From Coenobita brevimanus (taxonomy: Eukaryota > Arthropoda > Malacostraca > Decapoda > Coenobitidae), in the NCBI GenBank assembly GCA_032717465.1, contig CM064681.1, positions 18,688,565 through 18,752,564 of the forward strand: 64,000 nt of DNA, read 5' to 3'. Below, piece after piece: positions 10,054 to 23,818 of this stretch (its first letter is position 1; each line of letters opens with the position of its first letter). A model generated the notes under the pieces. It had not been told where the DNA came from, did no database searches, and saw nothing but the letters and a program-made list of their open reading frames with translations. The translations under genes and the position numbers were made by a program.

Positions 10054-10555
10054 CTACAAACAAGTATTACATGAACATTAAGAAAGAAATGAAAGCTCTA
10101 GTTTATTTTTTTTTCTCTCATGTAACACTATTGCTATTAACCCCTTCAGAGGAAGGTTTCGAAGAAGAAGATGTGATGTAGCATTCCTTAAATCTTATCA
10201 AGAAGATGCCCTTCCTAATTTGAAATAAAAATTAATGCAAAATAAAGTACAAGACAAAGACTCGAGTATACTAATGTGTTGTTCTTCGCAGGATGAACTG
10301 ACAAAAAAATCTTCACGTTCATTTTGAGATGGAGTTGGACAGGAAAGGGGACTAGAGCTTACTGCTTGACGGATGCCATACGGCTTCCAAAAATGAAGAG
10401 GGACAAAGAATTCAGTTCACAATAGTAATGATCTTTGAAATGTCAGTATTATAAGGGAAGAAATCCAACACTACAGTGATTTACGAGGGGCAGAAAGTCA
10501 CAAAGAAAAGGAGAGATGAAAAATTATTCCCTTACTTCCACGGTGTTTATAATAA

Positions 10556-10556
<1 letters not shown>

Positions 10557-10616
<60 letters not shown>

Positions 10617-10642
10617 GAGAGAGAGAGAGAGAGAGAGAGAGA
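10557..10642. repeat. (CA)n followed by (GA)n microsatellite
   Basis: About 27 CA units then a GA run. It lies in the intron between IR exons 11483-11654 and 9977-10053; the rest of that intron shows nothing recognisable. Confidence 0.95.
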
Positions 10643-11482
10643 ACTACTTACATGGTCAAAATTCTCCCCTGAACAAAGCCAGGCAGCAAAATGCACAGGG
10701 ATAAAGAAACATCTAAGGCAAGTTCCCTTTAATTTTCAAATTTTACCAGGTAGGGATTAATAAGTTAGCATCATTCTTGCTTTCTGTACCAAACTGTTTG
10801 GAAAGAAATTTAATGACATCCTGTGGATAACAAGATATGTATTAAAATATAGTTGAAAGAAACATATGAGTGCATATCAGACGAAGAAAAAACGCCATGT
10901 CATTGTCGTAAACTTTGGTTTACTATGGCTGAAATTTTCTATCTACGTAGAGGGTCTCATAAAAGACACAAAATAGGGCAGATATCCCTGGGGTTTGTCA
11001 TGCAGTTTTAGATGGCACTGACAAGACCGATGACAAGTTGCATCGTTTCTTTGATCGACATCGATCAACACTGAGGGCAGTGAAGAGTTAAACCGCTATA
11101 TCAGTAAGAGTACTCGTTTCATCTAGGATAGTATTGTAGTACACTGGTATACTGGAGCTGAATGGAATTTGAGTAACACCTAAAAAGACATATAATGGTT
11201 TTTGAAACAAGCTTCCTGACTGTAGCAGTCATGCAAATGTGACCAAATCCCAGCCCATGCAGTGAACACATTCTGAAAATGAAATTTTGCTGAAAAAAAA
11301 AAAAAAAGTAGTTTCCCTAAGGATCGCATTCTAAATAAACATATAACAAGAAATTCAGTGGACAAATTAATATTGGATAACGATGCTGATATATTACTCG
11401 GATGTAATATTAAAAGTAATTACTTCGGCAAACAGACTGAAATCAACAAAAGATCGAACGATTACAGGTTTATAACTCTCAC

Positions 11483-11654
11483 CTCGTTCCAGCTGCGTGA
11501 CGGAAGGACACAGAAAGTAAAATTCAGGCCCTTGCCAAGTGCAACCAGTTGTTCGTAGTCAGTGCCTGAGTACCTGGTGGTATTGCCTTCCTTGGATTCT
11601 AGCCAGTAGGGTTCATATGGTAACGCCGTCACGTTTATCGTCGCGCCATGAAAA
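11483..11654 (-). CDS. IR exon: ligand-binding lobe S1
   Basis: 172 bp with acceptor TTTTTTCAG and donor GAG then GTGAGA. It encodes FHGATINVTALPYEPYWLE, YSGTDYEQLVALGKGLNF and LPSRSWNE, the conserved start of the IR S1 lobe (new N-terminal fold of the clamshell, with the GTDYE turn). NVT and NTT are possible N-glycosylation sites. This exon is the most diagnostic of the IR family in the window. Confidence 0.92.
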
Positions 11655-12156
11655 CTGAAAAAAATAAAAATAAAAATAACATTCTAAATGTAAGGGAACT
11701 GCAATGCAACATTTAGGGTCAGAGTGTATTTTTACTCATTCTATGATAATCCTGTAGGAATAAAGGCAATTGCATTTTATTCAGTGCAAGTAAAAGAACT
11801 GATGGCAAATATTAATATTAGTGTTAATTAGTTGATTATATAAAGAATTATATTTCACATAGCTGAGTGTCAGGAAATAACAGTGCTATAGTTCAACATC
11901 ATTTTCATAGCACTTCCTCACTACTAGCACCATATTCCATTAATCTCTTTTATTAATCTCTTGTTATACCATAGCAATGAAGATGGAGAGATAACAATCT
12001 TAGGCCAAGATAGAATAAAACGAGCATAGGACACTCTATACTAGCCAGTAATTGGATACATTACTGATATTACTCAAGCTTATTAATGTCCAGTAATTTC
12101 GACAGACTACTTAAGACACTTCAGTTCTGAAAGGTAAAGTAATCTGCACATATTAC

Positions 12157-12285
12157 TTGCTGTATTTCTCCGGGAAAAGGGTGATAGGTGTGAGGTAACG
12201 TAGACCTGTGGCGGGGGTCCAGGAGGCCAATTGCAGCACCCGGGCACCGTCAGGGCTGTACGGCAATTGAACCACCATGCTGTAC
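12157..12285 (-). CDS. IR exon: linker before ligand-binding domain
   Basis: 129 bp with acceptor ...TATGCAG and donor CAA then GTAATA. It encodes YSMVVQLPYSPDG and LQLASWTPATGLRYLTP, then an FPEKYS segment whose last codon is finished by the next exon. This is the typical segment just before lobe S1 in divergent IRs. The intron separating it from the preceding exon is over 5 kb and contains a Jockey-type LINE relic. Confidence 0.88.
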
Positions 12286-13489
12286 CTGCATAATATGTTT
12301 ATAGTTTTCAAACAGAATGAATTATCTTTATTCTCTCCACACTACAAGGATGTAATATATCATTTCTTGTAGTTAATGCATGGACAGTTTGATGTATTCT
12401 TAGGAAGAACGCGTGTACTGAGAGTTGTATCTAACAGAGGCTATATTTTAACTCTTTCACTAAGGAAAGCTATAATTAACAGCTCAGTCTGAAACGTATC
12501 ACCTGAGTGAAATTTTCTGGCGGTAACAAGAATGAAAATTAAATGTATGAAGTTAATTCCATTTAGTGGCTGATCATCACATAGGGCCAGCTTCTCGATG
12601 TCTTCGATGTTTTCTAATAATAAATATTTCATTTTCTAGCCATTTCGGGTAGACACGTGAGCCACAGGTTCTACGTACTCTGCACTGTTTTCCTCTCGCC
12701 GAAATCAAGTCGTAGTCATAGTTTCTCACGGAGAAAAGACCAGCTACTTTAGTCTACTCACTTTAACTTGGTTCGCTTTAACCATATCGCCATCTTGAAT
12801 GCTTAGCTGTAACTAGATATATTGTTAGTCATAAGTGTCATAGAAAGGATATTTAACCACAGAATTGTTGCTTTGCCACTGAGTTGTGTGACATACGATG
12901 CAAATGAAAAAAAAAAGAAAAAAGGACTACTTAAAATGAATGAAATATAGTGATAATATAGACCGCACAGGTAATAAGACCATTGAGCGTTGTTCTCATT
13001 CAGTCCAACAAACGTTTGAACTACCAACTCAGCACTGAACAGTGGGCTTTTATTTAGTGTGGAACTTTGGCTACGATTTCCTTGTATTCGTGGGGAAATT
13101 TTGAGGGTTGGCAGTTACTATTTTTCAAAAGTGAATGTGTAAATTAGCCACCTAAGTATTACAGCGTCATTTTTTGGGGTGGGACGGGGGGGATTTGTAC
13201 ATGCCAGATGATTTTATTCAACTTTGAAGATTTTTTATTTCTATAGGGGTGAAATATAGCCATCATCAAATCCTTCACAATGAAAACTCCTTGTAATATT
13301 TAATTTACAATGTTTGATTTTCGTCTTGATTAAAATTTATGAGATGTTATGGTTATGAAGGTGTTAACATCTCGTCTATGATCTCATATACGTCGTTGTC
13401 GAAGCTATTTACAGGACACACAAGAGCATAAGAAGGTGATCCGTGCAAAATCAGTAAAGAAAGTGGATCTACCTACTCCTTAAGGTAAC

Positions 13490-14260
13490 AGAAACACGAC
13501 GCAGATGATAATACCCTTAAAGTACGAAGACGAATATGGACTCCTAAATATAAACAGAGATTTCCATATGTCGATGACCGAGGTGTACATGGTGCACGTG
13601 CCCATTGACCCAATTCCGACAAGCCAGGTGTGGGGACAGTCGGAACTTTTATGTGGGAGGAAGGGGAAGTGCTTCAGCCTGTGGTGGCTGCATTTGGTGA
13701 TTCTCAGGCAGGTATTTGGGCAGATTTCCAGAGGAAAGCCAACTCGTGTATCATGGATTTTTCACGGCATTTTTTTCCATTTTCCGTGATGGAATACCTG
13801 GGGCACAAGATCACTATCACCAGGAAATCTCCCTACACTAGCTTCACCTCCCTTCCCGTCGAACCAACTTGATGGAATGCTATCCTGTTTAAATCTGGGA
13901 GTCATACGTGTGGCCAGCTCTCGTCATATTGATGGCACTAATAAAAATGCATGCCATTCAGGACTGTTGGATCATGTACTACCTCACAGCCACACCTGTC
14001 TTTGGGAGGTACTGTACATGGCACATTACAGTGTACCCTGCCATTCTATGGTTCCTGCACTTCTCCCACAACCAGAGGCCTTACCCAGTGGATGTATGGA
14101 TTATTCGCCCAATTCTGATCATGCTGAAAGTACTTTCCATCATTTTTCTTTTTTTCTGCTTTTCCAGAAAGTGGTGGCAAACAAGTCGCATGTTTTTTTA
14201 TTGTGGATTTTTGCCTTTCAAGATAGTGGTGTCAAAGAAGTCGCATGCTTTTTACTGGGG
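13490..14260 (+). pseudogene. Unrecognised protein-like fragments with membrane segments
   Basis: Overlapping open frames here read like parts of one protein that changes frame near 13625 and 13870: EVYMVHVPIDPIPTSQVWG, then EEGEVLQPVVAAFGDSQAG, then VFGRYCTWHITVYPAILWFL and PYPVDVWIIRPILIMLKVL. The last part is hydrophobic, like a multi-pass membrane protein. I do not recognise the family. It could be a retrocopy of a cellular gene or part of an unknown transposon. A ~55-bp direct duplication (GTGGTGGCAAACAAGTCGCATG and its partner) lies at about 14165-14265. Confidence 0.35.
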
Positions 14261-14279
14261 ATGACTGGCATTCATCCAA

Positions 14280-15790
14280 CACGTCCATCACTTTCCCCTT
14301 CTCACTTCCTAATGGCTCACGATAAAAATTCTTTAACTGATGCGTTTCCTGCAATCACTGGCCTTAATACTAACAAGGCATAAGGGCCTGATGGAGTCCC
14401 TCCAATAGTCGTCAAGAACTGTGCATCTGTGCTTACACCCAGCCTAGCTAAACTCTTTAACATTTATCAGTCAATTTTTATGTTTCCATCTTGCTGGAAG
14501 TTTGCTCCCAAAGAAGGGTGACCATTCCCAGCACTCTAAACTATCGCCCAGTTGCATTAGCATTCTGTATTTCTAAAGTTTTTCAATCTATTTTAAACCA
14601 AAAATAAGTAAATAAATAAATTACAAGCTTTCCTACCATAACCATCTTTCCGTTTGTCAGTATGGGTTTATCCACTGGCGATCTTTCCACCTTCCTATCA
14701 GACTCCTGGTCATCCTCCTGTCGGGATACTGGTGTAAGCTTTGCCACTGTACTTGACATTTCAAAGGCTTTTGCTCGAGTGTGGCATCATATTTTATTTT
14801 CCAAACTGACCTCGTACGGTTTCTATCCTTCTATCTGTGCCTTCATCTCTAGTTAATTTGTAGCTGCTGTTGTAGACGGCCGTTGATCTTCTAATAGGGG
14901 TATCAGTTGTGGTGTCTCTCTGAGTTCTGTCCTATCATCAACTCTTTTCAGTGGCCTTCAAAGCTGTTGATCTAACCCAATTGACTCGTACGCTGATGAC
15001 TTCACCCTTCACCTTTCCAATCACTTCCTGCAGCATCCGTCTCAGCAGGTACTCCACCAAACAAGAGATGAGGCTATGGCACACTAATATCTAACTTGAC
15101 TCATATATAACTTTTTAAAATGCATCAAACAGTAAGTTCTTCCATCTTTTGACCCATCAAAATCTGCTAAAGGAATATCCCCTAATTTTTAACATTACCC
15201 AGCCCAATCCTGCATCATCTTTGAACATACCTGAAGTTTCATTCTCTTGGGATTTATCTTGGAAAGATTATAGTTAATCCCTTGTAAACTCGACTTCCAA
15301 GAGATTAGGTGTGCCATGCCGACTCGTTGCCTTCTTTACCACTGCACGTTGTTGACTTTATTCAGGGGTTTTATTCACCCCAGTGCAGAGTGCAACTCTC
15401 ATGTGTGGGCATGTTCCCCACATACAGCTATTCTCTACTATGTGGTGTCAAATGCTTTTCGTCTCGTTAACTCTCCTCCTCTTACTGGCTCACTTCAGCC
15501 TCTATCTCTGCTTCACTGTTGCATCTTTATCTCTTATCTTTCAGTAGTTCAATGTTCACTGCTTCTATGAACTTTCTGATTGCATCCCTACACCAATATA
15601 GTGGACACGTAGCACCCGTCTAAAAGCAAACTCTCATCTGTTTTCTGTTCAACTTTCTATTACAAGAGATAACTGTTAATCCCAGTCCTTCATATCTGCA
15701 ACTGGTTAACTCTGGAACTGTCTTCCTCTGTCTGTATTTCCTACTTCCTGTGACCTCCAGTCATTTAATTGCAGTGTCCAGGTATCTCGA
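14280..15790 (+). pseudogene. Jockey-type LINE RT relic
   Basis: Pieces in several frames spell a Jockey-clade RT typical of decapods: GPDGVPPIVVKNCASVLTPS, FPSCWKFAPK, STGDLSTFLSDSWSSSCRDT, VLDISKAFARVWHHILFSKL and late segments with HVWACSPHTA and AFRLVNSPPL. Stops and shifts occur throughout. It inserted in the IR intron between exons 17642-17874 and 12157-12285. The minus-strand relic at 61730-64000 is the same kind of element. Confidence 0.75.
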
Positions 15791-15799
15791 AATGAACAG

Positions 15800-17641
15800 A
15801 CCTTGAAATTAGTTGTCTATTATCTTTATTTTTTTTTTCTCTTGGACGGAACAGTTATCGAGCTTCTATCCTTTGGTTCCTATTTCCATGCATTAAAGAA
15901 AAATGCGGTAATGTGCAATATACGTGGAAAGTGGGTTTGTCGTGATAGTAAACTAGTATTTTGTGTGTGTGTGTGTGTGCAGTTGCTGCAGTGCAGTAAG
16001 AACTTAACAAAGTAAGTGCTTTAGAAGAGAAGAAAACTACACTTTTAAGAAATGATAATGACCACACAGACAACTCAATTATCTGATGCTGCACAGAAAA
16101 CGTAATAGCAGAGAAAGTAAAAGTAACTATACAGTATGTACCATGTCTAATAAACCGTGCAACTTCTTTTTTCTCTTCCATCAGGCAAAATGTAATGCAA
16201 TGTCACTCTGGAATGGCTGGAAAAATTTGGTCAATAAACTGAGTTAGCCACAAGTGCAAGAGGTGGTGATTTATACATGCGGCATTGGCCAGGGGCAGTG
16301 GAGAGAAAAGTCAAGGTCAAGTGGGGAAGGGTGAGCGTGAGAGTATGTGAACAGGGAATCCCTCTATATCCCATACTGGCACGAGAGCTGTGGGCTGTAA
16401 CTGCCGACTCGCCAACTGCCCCACGTGGGAACACGGCTTTATGTGACCCCAAATTGCCTTCATTCATCACCTATTTCCTCAACGCATCCACCCAGAGCAG
16501 TGGGACATTACAATCGAGAGTTAAAGGATAAATGAATAAACTTGCCTTTAACTGAAGCTTCAATGTGCTGTAGTTACACAGTTATGATTGGTTAAAATAC
16601 GATGTCTTGGTTTGTAAGACCCCCATGTTTTAGGGGTTAAGACTGAGTTGATCACAATGCGTGAGTAATTACATTCTGAAGCTGTTGCGCAAAACACTAT
16701 GCCATTTGGTGTACTGGTCAATGAAATATTAAATATTAATCGGGAGTGCAAAATGTGGATTGGTTGGAGATAGGAAAATGAACAGAAATGGTACCATCGG
16801 GTGATGGAAGCTGTGGTGTGCAGCAAGTGCAAATCTACACTTTTTACCCCGCACCTAACAAAGTCAGAGGAGAGAATTGTTATCACTGTGATCAATAGGT
16901 GTCCATCCATAGAGCTGGGTGGCACAGCTGCTGGCCAGGCATAGAGATTTCATTTCTGGACCAGAACACATGAAGTATTCACTATAGAGTCATGAAAATT
17001 CACATAGTTATGTGTCGTATAGTGAGCTCGTGCCAATTGATTGGTAGAATGCTGTCTCTTAAGTGGTGTTTTTGAAATTAATGAAGAAGTAAAAAAAAAA
17101 AAATCCAGAGATTTCAGTGCGATCTCCACAAGGATTCTGAAGGACCCAACTTGTGTGTCCTCAAAGGGTTCTCCTTAAACCCACCTTTTAAAGGAAAAGA
17201 TTGGAAGGATGGGGACCATTATGCGCTTGGTTAGTTGTGCAGGGAGGTGGGGGATATGTGGTTGATCAGATGGAGAGTTGCAAGAGTGTAACATTGCCTA
17301 TGTCTGTAGACTGGTATTATAGGACACATAGCACTGGCAGTGGAAATAGGATTTCTAATAGAAATTCCTTGTAAGGCGCAGGAGGCTAAAACGGTTTGTG
17401 TAAGCAGTGACGAATGAGTAGAAAAGACTAGAATAAATCTTGGAGCAGGGTGGATGTAGTGCACCAGGTCAAGATTAGTTGTAGGATTGGCAAAGGATTT
17501 AAGCAATTCAACTTTTTTAGGCAAATAAAATAAAAAGTAGGCACATGCCACTTTCAATTTCCAAAATCTGGTGTCCTACAAAGATAATACAAATGAAATT
17601 TTTGATATTAAAGGAAAGTTCTTGGTTGCCGAATAACTTGC
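15800..17641. other. Intron stretch with nothing recognised
   Basis: Contains a short (TG)n run at about 15962-15980 and a poly-A run near 17090. No exon, element end or conserved protein is visible to me. Confidence 0.5.
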
Positions 17642-17874
17642 CGTTGGTTTGATGTTGAGGTTTCAGCATTGATAGCCATGGTGTTCATCATGGAAAATGT
17701 CCAGTGGGAAGCAAGTAAAGCCCTGAGGTCTTCCCTGGGCATGTGAGTGACCACCAGCAGCCTCGTCGACCACACCAGGAGGCGACCCTTGAGGGACCAT
17801 TCGGCGAAGGAAGTGAGGAAGCCTGGATCATTACTCACCACCACCAACATCACGCACCACGATGCCTGCCGCAG
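17642..17874 (-). CDS. IR exon: amino-terminal domain core
   Basis: It encodes SWCVMLVVVSNDPGFL, FAEWSLKGRLLVWSTRLL and HWTFSMMNTM in order, signatures I know from decapod IR amino-terminal regions. The acceptor is ...CAGTAG before CTGCGG, phase 0. The length of 233 bp is 77 codons plus two bases. The only GT near the 3' end (CAA then GTTATT) gives the wrong phase for the next exon. Ending after CG, before GCAAGTTATT, gives the right phase and restores an Arg codon with the next exon's first G. That makes this a GC donor with the usual GCAAGT consensus. Confidence 0.82.
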
Positions 17875-17911
17875 CTACTGACGTCACCAGGGTGCAAGTT
17901 ATTGTGGTTGT

Positions 17912-18387
17912 GTGACCTACCTGCCTGAACAGTAATATGAGTGACCTACCCACCCCAGTAATGATATCAGAGTGACCTATCAACCTTAGCAATATTGCAA
18001 GAGTGACCTACCCACCCCAGCAATGATATCAGAGTGACCTACCAACCTTAGCAATATTGCAAAGGTGACCTACCCACCCCAGCAATGATATCAGAGTGAC
18101 CTACCAACCTTAGCAATATTGCAAAGGTGACCTACCCACCCCAGCAGTGATGTAAGCATGACCTACTCGCCTCAGCAGTAATGTGAAAGTGAGGTACCCA
18201 CCGCAACAGTAATGTGAGAGTAATCTAACTGCCTCATCAGTAATGTGGAAGTGATCTACCCGCCTAAGCAGTAATGTGAGAGTGATGTACCCACCTCAAC
18301 AGTGGTATGAGAGTGACCAACCCGCCGCAACAGGAATGTTAAAGTGACCTCTATGCTTCAGCAAAAATGCAAGAGTGACTTACCCGA
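17912..18387. repeat. 31-bp minisatellite resembling the adjacent 5' splice site
   Basis: About 16 monomers of 29-33 bp, each with a plus-strand core like AGTGACCTACCCACC; the central part shows a dimeric 62-bp period. On the gene's strand each core reads GGGTAGGTCACTC, close to the real donor context GGGTAAGTCACTC at 18384. The last monomer overlaps that donor. The array fills nearly all of the 509-bp intron 17875-18383. Confidence 0.9.
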
Positions 18388-18500
18388 CGAGCCTGGCCGA
18401 CCATCCAAGAAAGCTGTGCCTGCGTTACGTTAGCGTCCTTGCCCTCCACACACACCTCGAACACACCCACACCCCATGCCGCTCCAGCATCACCAATACT
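18384..18500 (-). CDS. IR exon: start of amino-terminal domain seen here
   Basis: The translation includes EGKDANVTQAQLSWMVGQAR, followed by an R codon and a strong donor (CGG then GTAAGT). It joins in phase 0 to the exon at 17874. The upstream boundary at 18500 follows a plausible ...CATTAG acceptor and gives 39 whole codons, but it is less certain than the donor. The following intron is almost filled by a 31-bp minisatellite. I could not find the upstream exon with the signal peptide. Confidence 0.7.
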
Positions 18501-18571
18501 CTAATGTAAACCAGGGTATAATTATGAAGAGTAAAATTGTTTTCACTGGGTTAAGATGCCAGCAAGGAAAG

Positions 18572-18830
18572 TGTAATACTGCTTAAAATTTCTTTCCTAA
18601 CTACCTGTCCCCGCCCCGGAGGGGCTTGGGGACAGGCATTGCTTTCGTTCGGTTTCTCAGTTTGTTTGCTTGTTTCTTTCTTTGTTTTTATTTTTATCTG
18701 TCTGTATGTAATACTGCTTTAATTTTTTTTCCTAATTACCTGTGCCCGCCCCGAAGGACCTCGGGGACTGGCATTGTTTTCATTCGGTTTCCCTGTTTCT
18801 TTGCTTGTTTCTTTGTTTGTAAGTTTGTTT
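18572..18830. repeat. Tandemly duplicated ~135-bp repeat with GC-rich palindrome
   Basis: Two diverged copies, about 18572-18690 and 18710-18825, share TAATACTGCTT.AA, ACCTGT.CCCGCCCCG.AGG, GGGGAC.GGCATTG.TTTC.TTCGG and the TTTGCTTGTTTCTTTG tail. The core CCCCGCCCCGGAGGGGC can form a hairpin. The following sequence to 19380 (split by a (TA)n array) probably belongs to the same dispersed repeat, whose class I do not know. Confidence 0.7.
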
Positions 18831-18971
18831 ATCTGTCTCTCTGTCAGTTAACAACTTTATGCAAAAACTGCTGGTGCGATTTTGACTAAAATTACAGGGA
18901 AGATGGCCTATGACCTTCTGATCACTTGATTAAATTTTGGACGAAATTGGGCCAAGACCCAGGCGCTAGGC

Positions 18972-18974
<3 letters not shown>

Positions 18975-19063
<89 letters not shown>
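18975..19063. repeat. (TA)n microsatellite
   Basis: About 44 TA units inside the unidentified dispersed repeat. Confidence 0.97.
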
Positions 19064-19067
<4 letters not shown>

Positions 19068-19750
19068 GGATGGGTAAAAATTGTTTTTCGCCATCACTCC
19101 ATTCAATATTCGTCATATCGACATGAAACCAAAACCTAGAGGTGCATCTTTGAAATCTGCATCCAGTAACATGCCTCATTACATCATGTGTTCACCCCCC
19201 AGATAGTGGTAGGGGGGTCAGTGTCAGGTGGGTCGGGCCTAAAATTTCAAATGGGCATAAAACCGTAAATTTTCACCCACTTTACTCCAAATTTGAAATG
19301 TGTTGTCTTTAACTAGATAGCCTGTTGTGTTTATACGTCAGCACTAAAATGACTGCCGGGGACGGGTTTGCTGTCCCTTGGCACCATTTCTTGCCATCAA
19401 GATATTTATTTCAATACAGTAATGCCTTTGATAAAAGAATAAATTATTATCTGAGTATTACTCAGTACTAAGAGAAGCTTTCACGGTTGAAACTTAATTC
19501 TAAGTATGAAACCATCGCTGTGGTAATGAACTAAACTTTCAAAGTAAAGATCTCATCCAGTTATGGAGCTGTTTTTAGCATTCATCAACGTACTCTTTCG
19601 TATTACCTTTATTATGGTGGTATTATCTACTAAATTGTCCATCAGCAGCATCGGAAAACAGCTGCCTTGTAGCCAAGTTGTGAACACTGGACCAACCATC
19701 TGTACCGGATCCCACAGACGAACTCTGGAATCTGCAATGAAAACATATAT
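19064..19750. other. Intergenic stretch, part of an unidentified repeat
   Basis: Up to about 19380 it looks like the second half of the repeat that starts near 18572, ending with GACTGCCGGGGACGGGTTTG. From 19380 to 19750 I see nothing recognisable. Confidence 0.4.
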
Positions 19751-19784
19751 GGGGGAGGCGGTGGCTCAACCGGTAGAGAGGTGG

Positions 19785-19788
<4 letters not shown>
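19751..19788 (+). repeat. Detached SINE head (38 bp)
   Basis: GGGGGAGGCGGTGGCTCAAC and the following 18 bases are identical to the first 38 bases of the SINE at 19899. The two are separated only by (TA)n. Confidence 0.85.
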
Positions 19789-19883
<95 letters not shown>

Positions 19884-19898
19884 TATATCTATATATAT
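19789..19898. repeat. (TA)n microsatellite between SINE heads
   Basis: A long TA array, with one AGATATATCT interruption near 19882, between the two copies of the SINE 5' end. Confidence 0.97.
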
Positions 19899-20231
19899 GG
19901 GGGAGGCGGTGGCTCAACCGGTAGAGAGGTGGCGTGCGGTCCTAACGGGCCCAGGTTCAAATCCCGGCTGGGGCAGGGAACAGTTTAAGGATTTGAATTT
20001 CATTAAATCAGGCTTTACTGATCTACCAGAAGACCCGCCGACATGTCGTAAAAATACCCCCGCTAATACCAATGCACCAGTCCTGTATGAGACAGCCCTA
20101 GCATGTATTCAATATGGACGGTGGGTGTTAGCGCCGAAGTGGTGACATGTAGAGGTGTATGGTATGTAGGAGGACTGCTGGGCCTTGATAGCAGGCTGTG
20201 AAGTCTATGCCCAGAGTGGGACACACATAAA

Positions 20232-20232
<1 letters not shown>
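19899..20232 (+). repeat. tRNA-derived SINE
   Basis: The head has RNA polymerase III internal promoter elements: an A-box-like GTGGCTCAACCGGTAGAG at about 19910 and a B box GGTTCAAATCCCGGC at 19954-19968. A tRNA-unrelated body of about 260 bp follows and the copy ends in (TA)n. An older copy lies at 2268-2572. The cloverleaf is not complete enough for a tRNA gene. Confidence 0.85.

Positions 20233-20270
<38 letters not shown>
20233..20270. repeat. (TA)n microsatellite at SINE 3' end / LINE 3' end
   Basis: About 19 TA units. It is both the 3' tail of the plus-strand SINE and the 3' end of the minus-strand RTE-type LINE. Confidence 0.95.
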
Positions 20271-23164
<2,894 letters not shown>

Positions 23165-23274
23165 CTTTATTATTTAAGGTCAGTAACCTGAACAATAAAC
23201 GTTATTCAGTGAATGGAACTCTGTCGACTAAAAATTTACTCCGTATTGTTGTATTTTCTCTACCTGCTTCGTAA

Positions 23275-23275
<1 letters not shown>

Positions 23276-23325
<50 letters not shown>
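23276..23325. repeat. (CA)n tract, target site of the Gypsy-like element
   Basis: A CA array ends exactly at the TGTGACG start of the 5' LTR. A second CA tract resumes at 56925 right after the 3' LTR, so the element appears to have inserted in one CA microsatellite. Confidence 0.85.
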
Positions 23326-23327
<2 letters not shown>

Positions 23328-23427
23328 TGACGTGTGCCTGATATTATATATTAATCTTTTATACTTTATATGTTCTCTTGTAAGAAATAATCGTTTAGTT
23401 GCCTTTGTAATCAAAAGTGATTGTTAT

Positions 23428-23491
<64 letters not shown>

Positions 23492-23818
23492 GTAAGTCGT
23501 ATGTATACGTGTACGTGTGAAAGACTCGTGATAAACTGTTGTCTCTTCCCACGTACCCCTCATTGATAAGGACTAACCATTTTTTCTATAATGTTGGGGG
23601 TGTGGACGTGTGTTTTGAAGTATCCTTATTATAAAAGCATTGTAAATCTCTCTCAGACAGCTTTTGGCGCCAGTGCTTCCGTATTAATGATCGTTGTGTT
23701 ATTACTATTAGCACTTTGGGAATGTTTTGTGCACTTAAATCGTGAAAGGGCGTCCTCAATCGCTACTTTTGCGCCCGCACTGTTGTCATAGAAACGCCAC
23801 TGTTATCATGCAAAAGCG

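Larger units (their letters stand above)
1..18500 (-). other. Gene span: ionotropic receptor (IR), nine exons, 3' end outside window
   Basis: Nine exons on the minus strand (18384-18500, 17642-17874, 12157-12285, 11483-11654, 9977-10053, 8802-8961, 5542-5807, 4482-4619 and 1-70) join with matching codon phases into about 450 residues. The order is amino-terminal domain, ligand-binding lobe S1, M1, pore loop, M3, then lobe S2. IRs are ligand-gated cation channels related to ionotropic glutamate receptors and act in chemosensory neuron dendrites. The motifs fit the large divergent IR group of decapods rather than a named conserved IR. Introns are swollen by transposons. The signal peptide and start codon (upstream of 18500) and the end of S2 with M4 (below base 1) are not seen. 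Every junction fits GT-AG except the intron after exon 17642-17874, which fits GC-AG. Confidence 0.85.

Noticed and set aside
14662..14856. Separate host exon encoding DISKAFARVWHH
   Set aside because: This is the RT palm of the Jockey-type relic, continuous with flanking RT pieces.
17912..18387. CRISPR array (regular repeats and spacers)
   Set aside because: Eukaryotic context; repeats are contiguous diverged monomers without unique spacers.
19899..19975. Possible tRNA gene
   Set aside because: A and B boxes are present but the arms do not form a full cloverleaf and the sequence continues into a SINE body shared with 2268-2572.
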